From Cristatella mucedo (taxonomy: Eukaryota; Bryozoa; Phylactolaemata; Cristatellidae), in assembly GCA_009760855.2 (NCBI GenBank), contig WPIO01000082.1:969001-1033000 (forward strand): a stretch of DNA of 64,000 nucleotides, in the 5' to 3' direction. Below, one piece after another: positions 1-12,324 of this stretch. How positions within the stretch are numbered: position 1 is the first letter of the stretch; every line of letters starts with the position of its first letter. The notes beneath the pieces were generated by a model. It was given only the letters and a program-made list of their open reading frames with translations. It had not been told where the DNA came from and ran no database searches. A program made the position numbers and the translations under genes.

Positions 1-3000
1 CGGCCCGCGAATGTGGCAATGTGCTAATTGCAGCATTAAGCCGTCTTATCTTAACACTATCAAACGGTGTCTTTCAAAGTTACTCTAGCTCAATACTGCT
101 ACTCGGCTAAAATTCAATTACTGTTCATTCAACTGCAGCAGCACACCGTTAAGTGCTCGCAGCTGCAGCTTCCTATTTACGAGCGATTCGTTGTTCCAAT
201 CACAGCTGATTGGGACTAATGTGCGCACTACCGTCAGTAATCATAATAATTTTCATATTCATGGTGAACGCAGCTTAAATAAGTAATCTGCATATATGGC
301 ATCTAGTGCCCTAGCATTATGGTGTTTAAAGCAGATTTATGATAGCTGGCAGGAAGCCTGCAGCTCTTGGCACGTTCAGCTGCGGGCGAATGAAAAACTA
401 GTATTCGAGCCGTCTGTTCCGGTAGCTTCCTGGCATTTCCCACGAGGTCAAGATTTAGTCACCTTATAACTAATATGGCCAAGAAAGATGTTTGGAAGTT
501 GTCCTGAGTTAAGATATTTGATGCTTTGTCGATCAAAGATACCGCTGGAGAGGACATAGCTTCACCAAAACATATGCAAGATGCTACGCAGCACGACGAG
601 TTGTTCGAAGTGTGTGCATAGTAGGCGGCACTCTAAAAGCAGACCGACTCAACTGTCGCTGCTCTACATCTAACAGGCATCCATTGCAGTTCGCAAACGC
701 ACAGGAAAGGCAGGTTTGACCTCTGAAATATCTCGGCTACATGTAGTAAGTTCCAAAATAATTGCAATTCAGTTCTCAGGACTCGGCACACGCGCGGGAG
801 CATACCCGGTAAACGCGATTCCTCATCAAATCTAGTAGAACCGTAGCGTCTCCCGGTCTGGGAGATTCTAGGGATCCGAAGGAGTTACGTGGTAGCAATA
901 ACAAGCGGTCAAGCACGTACGTTCCTTACGGCTTGGCCTAACGGTGCTTCAGGCGGACCTTCCTTCTGTATACATGCAGTTGCAACTGCTTAAATTAACG
1001 CAACTGGATTTTAGTACTCAATTCCTCTGAACACAGCACATCGTCCGTCATGAGTGAACGTTTGCTGCTAAGTTGATGCCGTCAGCACAGGAAATAACTT
1101 ACCTTTTCTTAAACAAGCAACAAATGTTTCTATTAACTTATTGATGCCGACAGCGACTTATCCAGCAAACTTGATTTGGAATCTCCAGGCAATACACTTG
1201 CATTGAGAGTCTTTATGAGTTTTGGAACCAACGGCATTTCACAAATTCATGGTTTCTTCTGGAGATAGCCAACATGTAGCTCGATATACACACACATATA
1301 ATCGATAAATTGGTGCTGTCGCCCAACTGCTGTCCTAGTAGTTGTTGATCAGCCACCAAAACCCTCTGTGCTAGTGTCCTGGGTGACTGCAAGAGCTGTT
1401 GCTCATAGCACACGGGCTGTGTTGAACTATTGTCAACCGATCAATATAGCATCAGCAGATTTGTACTCACGGTCGACACGTAAGCAAATAAGAAGGCCTG
1501 CAAGTTGCAGTTTTTGCCACAGATTTTCAAATTTACATCGCTTTCTTTTATTTCACTGAACATCTCTGTGTCAAAGTTTAGCACAAGAGCTACACTCATC
1601 ACTGAAGTTCGATTTCTGGTTTTTACTTCATACAGTAGAAACTTTGCATTTGCTCTTACCCGAAGTAACGTAGGACATACCCCTAAGCGATCTGCAACGG
1701 CCTGCTAATTTAGCCGTCGAATGTATCCGGGAACCAGCCTATTCTGAACAGGACCTAATTTAATATCATTATGTCCCTTGCCTAAAGGGTCACATGTAAG
1801 TCTGTAGAATACACTAGAAGTCTGGTGCGTGGACGAATAGTGGCCCGATCTCCAGGTGCCGATTGTCCCGCATCTTTCAGCTGATTGACGAGAATCTCCG
1901 CTTTTTTTATGTACTCCTGATCTTCACCATTGGACATCGGGGTCGCTGCTGCTTTAGATACAGTGTTAACATTACTGCTCTTTCTTTGTAAATCGTCTCC
2001 AACTTCCACCGTGCCTATGAGGCGTTGTTCGTGGTAGCCCTGATACAGATCACAATTATTGAGTCGGTAGTGTTACACCTAGCATGGTAAGAGCTATGTC
2101 ACAGTACCGATACAAATCGAGATATTTCTCGTCGATTGCCTCTTCTCAAAGTCGTGTGACGCTACGCTGTTTCTCCTCTTCGTAATGATAATCCATAGCT
2201 CATTGATGATATAGAATAAGTTCTCTCTTGTACTCCAGAGCAGATAATTATCTAGTGCAAATTTTTCTAGCTCTACGAGGTCATGGAATCCTAGGGTCAC
2301 AGTCTGTTTTGAGTAGGATAGTTGCCTGAAAAAAATTCACTTATCAATATATAGAATCATCGCTTCGTAATTGAGCCAAAAGTAAGTACGCGAAGATTTG
2401 AAAGAGATGGAGAAATATAACCGTGATGGACAAGCAATGCATATAAAAGCGTGAGTAAATAGCAACATGTCACCACCACAAGAAGCGTTATAACGACCCA
2501 GTTGAAATAGGCTGTGCAATTTTATGGGTAAAGTCAACGTCCTTGACGTGATTGAATGGTGAGGTGCTATTTCCCGAAAAAGCTGACTTATTATTGGAAG
2601 TATTGTGAATCTTCCTATTTGTCATAGTTCATAAATTAAAAATAGCAAGCAGGTCCTATGATCAGTAGCAACAAGGTGGAAGAATGTGTGGCTGAAAGTA
2701 AATAGTCTTCCTTCATGAGCGGTATTAACTTTATTAATTTTATTAGCTTCTTAATGTTTTCCAATAGCAGCGGATCATGTTAGCAAGCTTCCCCCGAACA
2801 TATAGAAAGAAGTGAGTAGGTATGTGTGCGTCGAAGCGAAGTTGAGCCTACTCCTTACACAACTGCTGAAAGAGATAGTTCCTGTTCACTATCCTCAGAG
2901 GAGTGAGTATTTCATGGAGCCTCGTTGTTGGCTATGCACACATTGAGGATACTGTGTGGTTGAAGTGGTCGCTATTTGGGTTCAAGGTTGATCTTGCCTG

Positions 3001-3698
3001 CTTTCGGGTTCGTTCTATGAAGAATTAAGCTAATCGCATCCGCAGCTGCGTAGACGTCCTGCCACTTTGCAAGAATCAGTTACCTGTGCAGCATAATTTT
3101 GTCCTCTGACCGTGGTAGGCTGCCAATTCATCTTTTTGCTTTATCGAATTATTTAAAATAGAGCACCTTCCTTTTGCGAAGCGAATCTGCGATCCATGAG
3201 TAATGTACAATAAAATACAAAAGTAAAATACAAAAATTGTACATTTACGCTCGACACTCAACTTGCCAGCGTGAGCCATTTACATGAAAAGGCCATTTAC
3301 AAGGCACTAACTGGTGACTCACGAACGTTGCTGCTGTAGTCAAATCTGTCGCGGAACTTCCCTGGCATGCCTGAGAAAATCATCACTCCTGAGCAAATTC
3401 TGCTCTCAAATATCTGCGAGTATGTGGAGGTCATTTTGTCAGTGTTTAGAGCGTTGGATGGACAGTAATCCGACAAATAATGTAGTCAATAACCTCTCTG
3501 ACACTTACTGACGAATCAGCGAGTCAGTAGTGCAAATATCAGGTTTCGAATAAACCTCTTGCCTATTAGCAGTGCCAACCTTGGCATATAATATTTTTGC
3601 TTGATCCTGTACAGTTTGAGGCTCGATGGTGTTGCCAGGATTTTTGCTGTACTTACTTCTGATCTACGTCACATTGAACGACTTAGACCATAGAGAAA
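1..3698. other. Unassigned, AT-moderate DNA without recognisable gene
   Basis: I see no exon chain, RNA gene or repeat family shared with the rest of the window. Open frames are all under 80 codons with no recognisable motifs. A small perfect hairpin (6-bp stem TCTCCC/GGGAGA, 5-nt loop) is at 849-865 and is not followed by a T run. Old decayed repeats could be present but I cannot support any. Confidence 0.5.
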
Positions 3699-3835
3699 TG
3701 TGTAGCCCAGTGGTTAAGGTGCTCGCCTTGAACCAAAATTAAGGGGAATGCATTTGATGACCAAAACATCGGGCTCGGGCCCAGTGCCAGATGTTAAGAT
3801 CTGAATATCGATACTTCCTCTGAGGCACTGTCCAA
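3699..3835 (+). mobile_element. SINE-A copy (tRNA-derived), degraded
   Basis: The head carries a pol III A-box-like segment (GTAGCCCAGTGGTTAAGGTG at 3702-3721). A weak B-box region (GGGCTCGGGCCC) follows about 55 bp later. The 3' part resembles the stem-loop end of the other SINE-A copies but is diverged. The segment GGGAATGCATTTGATGACC is shared with the copies at 8.1 kb and, inverted, 34.0 kb. Confidence 0.6.
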
Positions 3836-4363
3836 GTTAAGATCCACTTGCACTGCAATGCCATTTCCAATACTTTTAAATAAATCGAGTTTGTCCGCTC
3901 TGATTGGCGATCCCGTCCTTACGATGCACGGTCACGAAAAAAACCTTGTTTTCGTGTCGTAGCTGTCGGTGTTATCCCAGCCTGTGAGCCATCGTTCTTG
4001 CTAACCCATTACTTTTCATTTAGTGACCAGTTTTTTCTACGGAAAAATCTCTTCAACCTTGCTGCTACCCTACACGGCCACTGGAAAGTGGTGTCCCTGG
4101 CACTCAGTGGTTGCGTCTGGCTCGCTGCTCGCTCTGCACAGCGGTCTGCCTGCGCGTCCTCTGCCTCGCCGTACAAGTGGCAGTTGAAGTAAGGTGGCAG
4201 GATCTGATTCTGACAAAGCTAGCTGCAATAACTGGCGTTGCTAAAGAGTTGGTGGCAATTACTCTCTCATTTCGGTAAGCACTCCGCTGAATATGGGAGG
4301 CTGACTTATCAGGTTCATTGCGTTACGTCTAGCTATGCTCTCCCGCTAGCTCTGGCAAAATGC

Positions 4364-4450
4364 CTCTGGGTCTTAGCCCAGGGGTAAGGTGCTCGCTTTT
4401 ACAAACAGCGCACCGTGTGTAGCATCCGATTCCGATAGCTAGTCGCGGCG
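4364..4450 (+). mobile_element. SINE-B head fragment
   Basis: GGTCTTAGCCCAGGGGTAAG followed by GTGCTCGC is the A-box region shared with copies at 18.3, 35.5 and 58.9 kb. The B-box half is degraded here and the sequence runs directly into LINE-B-like sequence. Confidence 0.6.
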
Positions 4451-4454
4451 TTCA

Positions 4455-4690
4455 CTGGACACTTCATTTCAGCCTATAGCCGAACGTTCGACCTGACGAT
4501 CCCGTCAACCCTCACTCCATCGCCATATTTCTTCTCATCCTACGCCACGGTTTTTGTGCGAAGTCTGCCAGCTATTGTCCACCCCTACTACACGATGCAA
4601 CTCCCTCGTCTACTCCCTGTGGACTATCCTTGAAACGGGTCTGTATCCTGAATTATTACTAGCCGCTCCAGGTTCGCTGGCTATTGGTCT
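4455..4690 (+). mobile_element. LINE-B fragment (3' coding part)
   Basis: The sequence aligns by eye with 8,395-8,620. Shared blocks include TCTTCTCATCCTACGCCAC and a run ending in CTCCTTGAAA-type sequence. No 3' tail is present, so this is an internal fragment. It is a relic of a non-LTR retrotransposon and has no intact frame. Confidence 0.5.
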
Positions 4691-4912
4691 CGTGAATTAT
4701 GCCCCAACCTTCGGGAGGGGGCAGTGGTCCGCTGGCGTACCTTCGGTTATTAGTCGTGATCGGCTGAGCCTGACGCTTCAGTCACAAACAGGCGTCTACG
4801 GCGAATATGTCATCCTGCTGGCCTAATCTACTTTCCTTGCCTGTCTTCCAACATATCTCGAATCCGATTGGTCGATATCTCCGAGTGCTCCTTTTACACT
4901 CGTAGTGTCGCA

Positions 4913-5035
4913 GGGTCTCTCTCTGTCTCTGTCTCTCTCTGTCTGTCAGTCTGTCTCTCTCCCGCCCTCTCCCCCCCCCCGCTCTTTCTCTCTCTCTCCC
5001 CCAGCTCTCTTTCCCTCTCGCTCATTCCTCTCTAA
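4913..5035 (+). repeat. CT-rich low-complexity tract
   Basis: Imperfect CTCTGT/CTCTC pyrimidine tract with a C10 run near 4971-4980. Open frames across it (Ser/Leu/Pro-rich) are artefacts of composition. Confidence 0.8.
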
Positions 5036-5302
5036 CTCGCGGAATGCGCTGATGATTTCACCGGCCAGCTGTGGTCCACCCTTCCTTTCAAAGCGCCGAA
5101 AAAGGCGCGCCCTCGACTTCACCCGAGTTAGATCGTTTGCTCATGGCTTTGATCGGCTTCTCAGCTGCCTTGACCAAAGATGTATAACTGCATCTACCCA
5201 ATGTCGAGCCTCCAACGATTGTCCGGCTCGCCGGGTATTCACCGAAGGCTTTCCCTGAGAGGTCGATGAGTAGCGCGGTCGGAAAAAGCTTAGCAAACGT
5301 TT

Positions 5303-5542
5303 GGTCCAGATGATGATGATGTGATGATGTATCTCCGTCAGTAACTCCACAAAGTCATAACGACCATGTGGGTGTTACGCAGGAGAGTTGTGTATAGTGC
5401 ACTCACAGCCTATGCGGCTTTCGGTACGCATTCGGTAGCCAACAGACTTCGTCTCACGCAACAAAGAGAAAGTGGGAAGCATAGCAGAGTCAGGAGAGCA
5501 GTTGAGGTAGTGAGTGGCATAGAAGTAGCAGTTCAGGACCGC
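5303..5542 (-). mobile_element. LINE-B copy, 3' end with ATG/ATC-type tail
   Basis: The minus strand matches the 3' end of the plus copies at 8.6-8.95 kb and 36.2-36.5 kb. It shares blocks corresponding to CTTTGTGGAGTTACTGACGG and GTTGGCTACCGAATGCG. The 3' end abuts a short GATGATGATG repeat at about 5308-5325, a simple-repeat tail like those of CR1/L2 elements. It is strongly 5' truncated and ends about 50 bp upstream of the AP-1/TATA cluster at 5.6-5.7 kb. Confidence 0.7.
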
Positions 5543-5592
5543 TAACACTAGTTTAACGCCAGCGACCGTGAGCTTGGCAGCTGAATTAGAAC

Positions 5593-5704
5593 TGAGTCAC
5601 TGATGAAATAGCCGCGATAAGCCACGGCTTGTGAGCAGCGCGATGTATTATCGTGCACGAAAGAAATTATTGAAATGACTCAGAAGATCTTGCCATTATA
5701 TAAG
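5593..5704 (+). promoter_or_regulatory. Candidate promoter: two AP-1 sites and a TATA box
   Basis: TGAGTCA at 5593-5599 and TGACTCA at 5676-5682 are perfect AP-1 (bZIP) sites. TATATAAG at 5697-5704 is a good TATA box, predicting a plus-strand start near 5727-5735. The sequence becomes strongly GC/CpG-rich immediately downstream. The first downstream ATG (5828) opens a 75-codon frame with a hydrophobic start, ending at 6051, which I do not recognise. Whether a gene starts here or this is an upstream promoter of another gene is unknown. Confidence 0.4.
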
Positions 5705-8092
5705 TCACGGGCCTAACAGCAGTAGCTCTTTTCGAGCAACGGTTTGCTGGTCGGTGTGTTCGAGCGTGGGTGCTGCGCGAGCTGCTAGCGGGTCGGCTGG
5801 AAGTCGCCTGGTGTATCAGCAGTAATATGCAGGCTATTGTTGTGCTTTTTTTTCATATGGGTGTCGCGCGCTGGCTGCGTACATCTGCGAGTATCGAGCG
5901 CAATCTCTGGCACATTGCCAGCTTCAGGCCTTTGAACGTTGGAAGCGTTGTGCAGCTATCCATAACTAGTGCTGGTCTCTCGGTCGTAACGGAGCGGCTG
6001 TCCGGACGTTCGCGTAGCCTAGCGCTGCCAGGCTTCCGTGCGGAAGGCTGAGCTAACGTAACCGAAAGTGGACTCGGCTGCTCTCCGACTCATCAGGTCT
6101 TGCAATGGTCAGTCGCCCGCCTATGTGGCGGTCGGAGATAACCAATGCGCTGCGGGCCGTTGGCCGCTGTCGTGGCGTGCCGCTGGCCGATGTCCATCCG
6201 CAGAGCACGCGCTGCTTCTTCGTGGGCAGCTTCCTCGCGAAAGGCCGGTCAGTGGCCGCACAGTAGCGTTCCTAGAATATTGTGCGCCCCGGGACGGACT
6301 GCACAGATGCCCCCCTCCCCCCAGTATTAGGCGCCTATTTTGGCCCCCCATCCCCCATATTGTGCGCCGGGGATATACGCTCCCCCGCTCCCATCGGTAC
6401 GCTACTTCGGCCCGCAGCGCGGAGGCTGGACACGCTCACAGGCGGACGTCACGTGGCAGCACATGGACTTATTCAGGTGCTAATTGAGGTGCGAATGCGA
6501 AGTCAGGCTCTCGCCCTCGGTCAAGTCTGGAGCGTCAAAGGCTCGACGAGGGATCCCCCTCAAAAATAGGCCTGTGGCCCGATGGTGAAACTCAGTCGGC
6601 CGAAGGCCTTGACCGCTCGGCCGAACCAGAAGAACTAGCGCACCAAACGATCAAGGGTCACGATGGTCAGTGCTCTGACCTACGAGCAGAACAAACTCTC
6701 AAGTTTGAAGCTCAAAGCACAACTGACTACTGCGAAGCGCATACCTGTATTACATCTTGACTAAGTACTACTTCAGATATGCTTCTATACTTTCTAAATC
6801 ACCTATTACGACGTATATGGTCCTATAAATTCAGGAGCAGCCAGTAATATTTAGGGATGTGGATGCAATATCGTCAAAGGCTCATTCCCCTTTAGCCGAA
6901 GCTGAACGAGTTGAGTTGGAGGCTTAGGGACGAGGTAAGTAGGAGATACTCCAGGAATTACTCTGGCTTTGTCGCAAGCAAGTGCTGTCAAATGCTGGAC
7001 AGTGACAGGAAATCATGCTTTCGCCTTAATTAGCTTCTCTGCATTGCGACGGCGCTACAGCTAGCTAACGGGCGATTACGCAAAACGACTAGGGCTTGTG
7101 AACGGCGCCAGGCCGCTAGCGGCGCGATGTCGGACGCCGCTCTGCCGGGTGCACCTGTGGTGCGCTCGCTCGCTCGCTCGCGCAGTGCTCGAACGAACGC
7201 TAGCGGACCGGCTAGCCCGGGCTACACTCGCAGCCCGCCGCTAGACGGTCCGTCGGCGAAGAGCCGACCGGGCTCTGCCTGCTAGCACCGAAGGCGCTCT
7301 AAAGACTGGCCCGCTACGAGTCCGCGTCGAATCTGAGTCGCCGCTGCGGAAATAACTGACGGACGGCCGCTCACTTTCGTCTCGTCCGCATTGCACGAGC
7401 TCCGACCTTTGACTATCGCGAGCGCTTGCCGCGGACGGCTACTCCGGCGGTGTCAGAACGCGCACTTGCGTTGGCTAACGCGGACGCAGTCCGCTTGCAG
7501 AAGCTGGAGATCGTGTAGCGCTTGCTGGCTTGTCTTGGGTGGGAGGAGAGCCGCCGCTCTTCTACGCTCTCCGTTGCAGATCGGGAGCTCTCGCCGTGTT
7601 CGTGCAGACGCGCAGGTAAACAGTGCGTGGCCTCCAACTGGGTAGGGGAGGGCCGGTTGGCCACAGCTTATTCGGTGGACCTAGTGGCGCGTTGGACGAG
7701 CTCGCGAGTCGTGCGTTTCTATCTCGCCTGAATACGTATTCAGGCGCCGGACTGCCCGTTTTACCTCCACATATACGTTCTGGGTTGGCTAAACTCCCTG
7801 GATGGGCTACGTGCAATGCCTCTCTCTGCACAGTACGTCCGACCGCTGCCCCTTCCCTACGTCACCCAGTGCCGGGACAGGTGCCGAGTGGTGGCGGAAG
7901 ATCGACTGTAGCGAGACTCCGGCTCTTCTCCACCTCCTCCTCCTCCCCCTCTTCCTCCTCCTCCTCAGCTCATCCCAACCTCGACTATGCGGCGCACTCC
8001 GATGCCACTGGTCCGGCGGTCGGCAGATTGCGGCGGCCGTTTCCGCAGGGTTCCCTTCGCGACTTTGCCTAGGCTCTCATCGGACTCCAAAG
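5705..8092. other. GC/CpG-rich block, no confirmed gene
   Basis: CpG is frequent throughout, unlike the flanking DNA, and CGCTCGCTCGCTCGCTCG-type runs occur near 7161-7180. Overlapping open frames exist in several frames (6068-6487, 7391-7645, 7623-8072), as expected where GC is high and stops are rare. None has a family signature I recognise. A consensus-like splice donor (GAG|GTAAGTAGG) occurs near 6944. This could be an island promoter with non-coding first exons. Confidence 0.35.
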
Positions 8093-8243
8093 TTTTGGCC
8101 CGGGGCTCAAAGGCGCTCGCCTTTAACGACCGAGGTCAAAGTGAATGCGTTCGATAGCAGACGCCGTGGGCTCAAGCCTTGCGGCACATTTGGAACGCCT
8201 GGATAGAGGATCGGTTCTCTTAGGGCTCTATACAAACGAAATA
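8093..8243 (+). mobile_element. SINE-A copy
   Basis: The A-box-like head begins TTTGGCCCGGGGCTCAAAGG. The middle AAAGTGAATGCGTTCGAT block is shared with the 3.7 kb copy. The B-box-like GTGGGCTCAAGCC is followed by the LINE-like 3' stem-loop (CGCCTGGATAGAGGATCGG through CTCTATACAAACGAA). Almost full length, about 150 bp. Confidence 0.75.
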
Positions 8244-8384
8244 TGATCATAGCGCTCCGAACGGGCAAAAACATGCTAAATGCATGCACAGCGGTGCATG
8301 GAACTCTCAAAGCACTAGTTCCCCAGCCCCACCTGTAGCCGGAATCAAAACGAATTAAAATCGTCTTCAAATTACGACTCCCTG

Positions 8385-8952
8385 GCACGTGATTTACCGG
8401 ACACCGCTCCAGCCGACCGTCGATCGCCCAAAACGAAGGTCCCATCAGTCCTTCCTCCATCCTTCTCATTCGTCGTTATTCTCATCGTATGCCACTGCCG
8501 TCGCGAACTCTAGTCCACCCCGACTATACGAGGCAACTCATTCGTCTGCTCCCGGGTTGACTCTCCTTGAAATGGGCCTCTGTCTTGCTTTATTGCTGAC
8601 CGCTCTGATCTGCCGGCTATTAGAAGCTTTAGCTCCGCAGGTCCTAGACTGTGGAACTCGCTTCCACAATTCTTACGCAACGACATCTACTCTCCTACTG
8701 CCGACTATGGCACATCTTTTTCAGCGGTCCTGAACTGCTACTTCTATGTTACTCACTACCTCAACTGCTCTCCTAACTCTGCTATGCTTCCCACTTTCTC
8801 TTAGTTGCGTGAGACGAAGTCTGTTGGCTACCGAATGCGTACCGAAAGCCGCTTAGGCTGTGAGTGCGCTATACAAAACTCTCCTGCGTAACACCCACAT
8901 GGTCTTTATGACTTTGTGGAGTTACTGACGGAGATACATTACATTACATTGG
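8385..8952 (+). mobile_element. LINE-B copy, C-terminal part plus 3' end
   Basis: This is the longest LINE-B copy in the window. Read across frameshifts, it encodes the stretch GPRLWNSLPQFLRND (about 8638-8685), a typical C-terminal motif of CR1/L2-type ORF2 proteins. The 3' end runs through a CTTTGTGGAGTTACTGACGG block (8911-8930) into an ACATT simple repeat (about 8935-8950). It is 5' truncated and frame-broken, so non-functional. Confidence 0.7.
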
Positions 8953-11285
8953 TCGTGTGAAATACGCCCAAGCCTCCCGTTGGGGTACATTGTTCTCCGA
9001 GCGTGGCATCGATAGTTCGTCGCGCTTGGCTTAGCTCGCTGCCTCGGTCGGACGCAGCTTACGGTAACTAGGTCACCCCTCTTGCACATGGCGTAGACGA
9101 TTTCTCGCTTGACACCCAACATAACTCCATTTCGCACGGTTGATGTATTTGTCTACTCCTGCTTTGGTCGCAGGCAATGGAGGAGGCTTTGTTGTGTTGA
9201 GGAAAAAGAAACAGTCGCTCATTCGAGCGATTGTCCGGCGCGCTGGCCAGCGAATTTCCATTAGGAGACACGCGTAATGTGCACCCGCGGAATCTGCCTA
9301 CGGCTCTTAGCCACATTACCTGCCCCGTCTCTCAGGGGTGGGGGTGGGGGGCTAGCGGTAGAAGAACCGGACGCCTGATCGGTTGGGCGCGCCCAACTCG
9401 AGGGAGCGCCGCTATTATCAAGAATCTGCGGTCAACCACGCCCACACACTTCCGGGGATATTCGTAACGCCGCGGTACCGGGGAGCGGCACGCTTCTCGG
9501 TTACTCCTCCGCGGCCTCCGGGTTTCGCGCCCTGTTCTTCGGTATACACGTGATTCTTTCCTAGGAAGTAAGTAGCTGTGTGCTCGCGCGCCTTCGGCGT
9601 GACTCACGCGTCAGCAGTTACTATTGCAGGACTCGCCTCGCAGCCCGTGCGAGATTGTGGACTTCTAAGCCGCAGGGGAGGGGGGAGTGGGTGGTCACCC
9701 GCCGAACGTCTCTGCTTGTCGAAGAGCCACTTAAAATCGACGCGTATTATTGCAACGTAGCGGCGGCGTGCTGTGTAAGTAACGAAGTAACTACCTGTTG
9801 CGCCGGCACCGTCTGTGCCGCCGCCTTGGCGACCTGGGTAGGCGTTTTCCCCAGTCCGTCGCAGCGCGTACCAGCCGGCTGCTTGCGTGGCCTGCTGCGT
9901 CGGTTCGGCTTCTGGGCCTGGGTCTAGACGGCCTAGGCTCGCCGAAAGCCTGCGGCTGCGTGGCACCGTCTCATTCGACGGCCGCTGCGTCATCGCGCCG
10001 TCTCAGCCGACGGCCGCTTCGCCATCGCATCCGTCGCGTGCTGGGCCGCGACGTAGGGCCCCAGTGGCTTGCGCTCAGCACGTGTAGCGCTATCGGCTGC
10101 CGGCCAGTGCATTTTGAGACGCCGGACTGCCGTGGCTACCCGCTTTCGCTCCGTCGCCCTTTCGCCTCGAGCCCTCGTCAACCACTTGAAGATGCATCTA
10201 GCTGGCCTCTGTCGTGAGTGCCCCAGCGCGCGCCCTGTCGCGCGCGGCCCATGGCCGCTTGCCCCCTACCCATCCTGCGTTGGTGGTGGGAGGTGAGATG
10301 GGAGTCGGTTTGTGTAGTGGAGTGGAGTTGGAAAGTCGACGGGGCAGCGGCTGCGACGTCGACTCACGCTCTCGCTGCCCCGGCACTGCTGCTCTTCTTG
10401 TCTTCCTTGTCATGTCACACGGTACTCGGCCGCGAGGTTGACCGACCTCGGTGTGAGCCGAAGCTGTTCCAGCGGCGGCGGCGGGGGGGGGGGGGGGCTC
10501 CCGAGCTCCCGTTTGAAACTACGTCGTACGAAATGCTGCGCTCGACGAAGTAGCTAGACGTGGAAGAAAGAGGCTTGGCCGAGCGATGCCGCTTTGAATT
10601 TTGCGAAGTCCGGTGCCAGTTGGCAGCAGCAGTTAGGTGGCGTGACGTGACGGTCGCGGCTCGTCGGGCACGTACGTGCTCTGTGCGCAGTACCTCCTGC
10701 GGTAAGTGCGTGCGGCTAGGCTTAGGTGTAGTTCGAGGAGGAGGAGGAGGAGCTTACGGATACTTAAGCCGGGACTCATCGAGAGCTCCGACGGATCGTC
10801 CCCGGGTCTCGCGACCCTTAACTGACTCTCCTTTCTCCTCCACGTCCTGTAGGCCGCGTCAGCCGCAGCCGAGTCATTGGCGTGCGTACTGCGCACTGAT
10901 GTGTTGCGGGTGACTCGGACTGGAAGCTAAAATGTCAGTCAATGCAGTCCTGCTCCGAGCCTTCGCTAAAGCCCCGGGCGCTTCGAGAGCCCGTATGACC
11001 CCCCCATCAGTGGCTCAGTGTAGATAGCCGACTGCTGCTACCGTTTCCATGCCGGCGCTGGATTTTCGCCGAACTGCTTCCACGCGAGTGCTTGGTGTCG
11101 CCTGCCGGTGGCTTAAGCGTGTGTCTGGTTATTCTGTCCGTGCAGCCGGCTACCTGCCAGTTGCCACCGCCCCCACTTGTCTGGCTCAGTCGCAGCAGCC
11201 GTCGTCGTTCGGCAGAGGCCAGGTAGTGAGACCTAGCTCGAGTACATGGATGCGTTTGGCAGGCCGTCGTGTCACCAGTCGTCCA
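8953..11285. other. GC/CpG-rich block, continued; tandem repeats and G-runs
   Basis: CpG-dense sequence with many overlapping frames and no recognisable protein. A 32-bp unit is repeated twice at 9968-10031. A GGGG-rich stretch at 9337-9353 and a G-run near 10482-10497 may form quadruplexes. A consensus splice donor (GCG|GTAAGTGCG) sits near 10706 after an open stretch from 10560. I cannot link it to any downstream exon. Confidence 0.35.
9968..10031. repeat. 32-bp tandem duplication
   Basis: GTCTCA at 9968 and again at 10000 begin two 32-bp units that share CGACGGCCGCT and CATCGC at matching offsets. Two copies only. Confidence 0.7.
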
Positions 11286-11396
11286 GGTTTGGCCCAGGAC
11301 CAAGGTGCTTTACGGACCCAGGTCGTGGGGCGAGCCCTGCAGCATATGTAAGGAGCCTGGATGGAGATTAAATTCTCGTAGGGCTGTGTGCAAATG

Positions 11397-11398
<2 letters not shown>
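11286..11398 (+). mobile_element. SINE-A copy ending in an AT tail
   Basis: The head GGTTTGGCCCAGGACCAAGG is followed by a B-box-like GTGGGGCGAGCCC. The 3' stem-loop region reads GGAGCCTGGATGGAGATTAA through TCTCGTAGGGCTG and runs into (AT)n, the usual tail of this family here. Confidence 0.75.
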
Positions 11399-11434
<36 letters not shown>

Positions 11435-11451
11435 AGCTATATATATCTAGC

Positions 11452-11476
<25 letters not shown>
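11399..11476. repeat. (AT)n microsatellite
   Basis: Two AT runs separated by a short CTAGCTATATATATCTAGCT-type spacer. It directly follows a SINE-A tail, from which it probably expanded. Confidence 0.9.
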
Positions 11477-11479
<3 letters not shown>

Positions 11480-11483
<4 letters not shown>

Positions 11484-11577
11484 GTTGGCTCCCGTGTGCT
11501 TACCAAAAACAGCTTAGGCTTTGGCGAGCAATAGAAGACTTTTCCGGGTGTGACTTTTTTGGAATTACAGAGGGGCG
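11480..11577 (+). mobile_element. LINE-B 3' fragment
   Basis: GTCTGTTGGCTCCCG and the following CAGCTTAGGCTTTGG and GGAATTACAGAGGGG blocks match the last ~100 bp of LINE-B (compare 8819-8930) with heavy divergence. Confidence 0.5.
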
Positions 11578-11931
11578 TTACACCCTGATGGCCAGCCGAA
11601 ATTCCGAGGTTTCTAGTTCTCGTCCAGTTTCATGTTTTCTAGTCTCCAATGGAAAACTGCTACTCCATGCTCATTGCTGTTTTCACTTGCCGGCTCTAAA
11701 CTGATGACATTAAAATATAATCTGGTTTAAGAAAATTGCCTAGTTTAGCAGAGGGCTGGTAACATCTTTTGTTTGGGTTGCAGTTTCCCTCCTTGGTGGC
11801 TTCTGTCAGTGCTCTGACTGCACTTACCTCTTTTAGTTTATAAATAACTGCTCATTTTTCGTTACAAGGTGTTTGTGCATAACCATCCTTTGATATTTAG
11901 ATCCCAGAGGTTAGTCATGTGACCGTGCTTC

Positions 11932-12003
11932 CTTTGCAGCAAATATAAGGTGCCTAGAAAGAGGTCGAGTTCTCTGAGGGCGCTATATCAAACGTATTAA
12001 TAT
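11932..12003 (+). mobile_element. LINE-A solitary 3' tail
   Basis: Only the terminal stem-loop is present: GGTGCCTAGAAAGAGGTCGA and TCTCTGAGGGCGCTATATCA, with flanking TTTGCAGCAAATATAAGG. An extreme 5' truncation. Confidence 0.75.
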
Positions 12004-12324
12004 TAGGAATATAAATGACCCGGTCTGGGATCTGTGATAATTTAACCACCTACCTTACCCGGCTTGGGTTCGGATAAAGCTGGCTGCATCTAGACGATTG
12101 AATCTTTCACACGAATTAAAAACTAGTACGATCGGCAGTTGGTCGTTGGTTAAGAAAGAAGGAAGATGAATTAGGGGAATTCTTTGGATATCTGTTCATT
12201 TTCTTGTGCTCTCTGCAGGCAAGAACGTGGGTCGCAAGTGCTTTGCCTCATTATATGGCGATTATTTGCATACTTTCTTTGTGGTAACGAGTTTAAGCAG
12301 ACCCCGTGGTTGAATTAGTTGATC

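Noticed and set aside
6068-10296. Many overlapping 60-150 codon frames in the GC-rich block
   Set aside because: Stops are rare in GC-rich DNA in all frames; none shows a domain, and they overlap on both strands.
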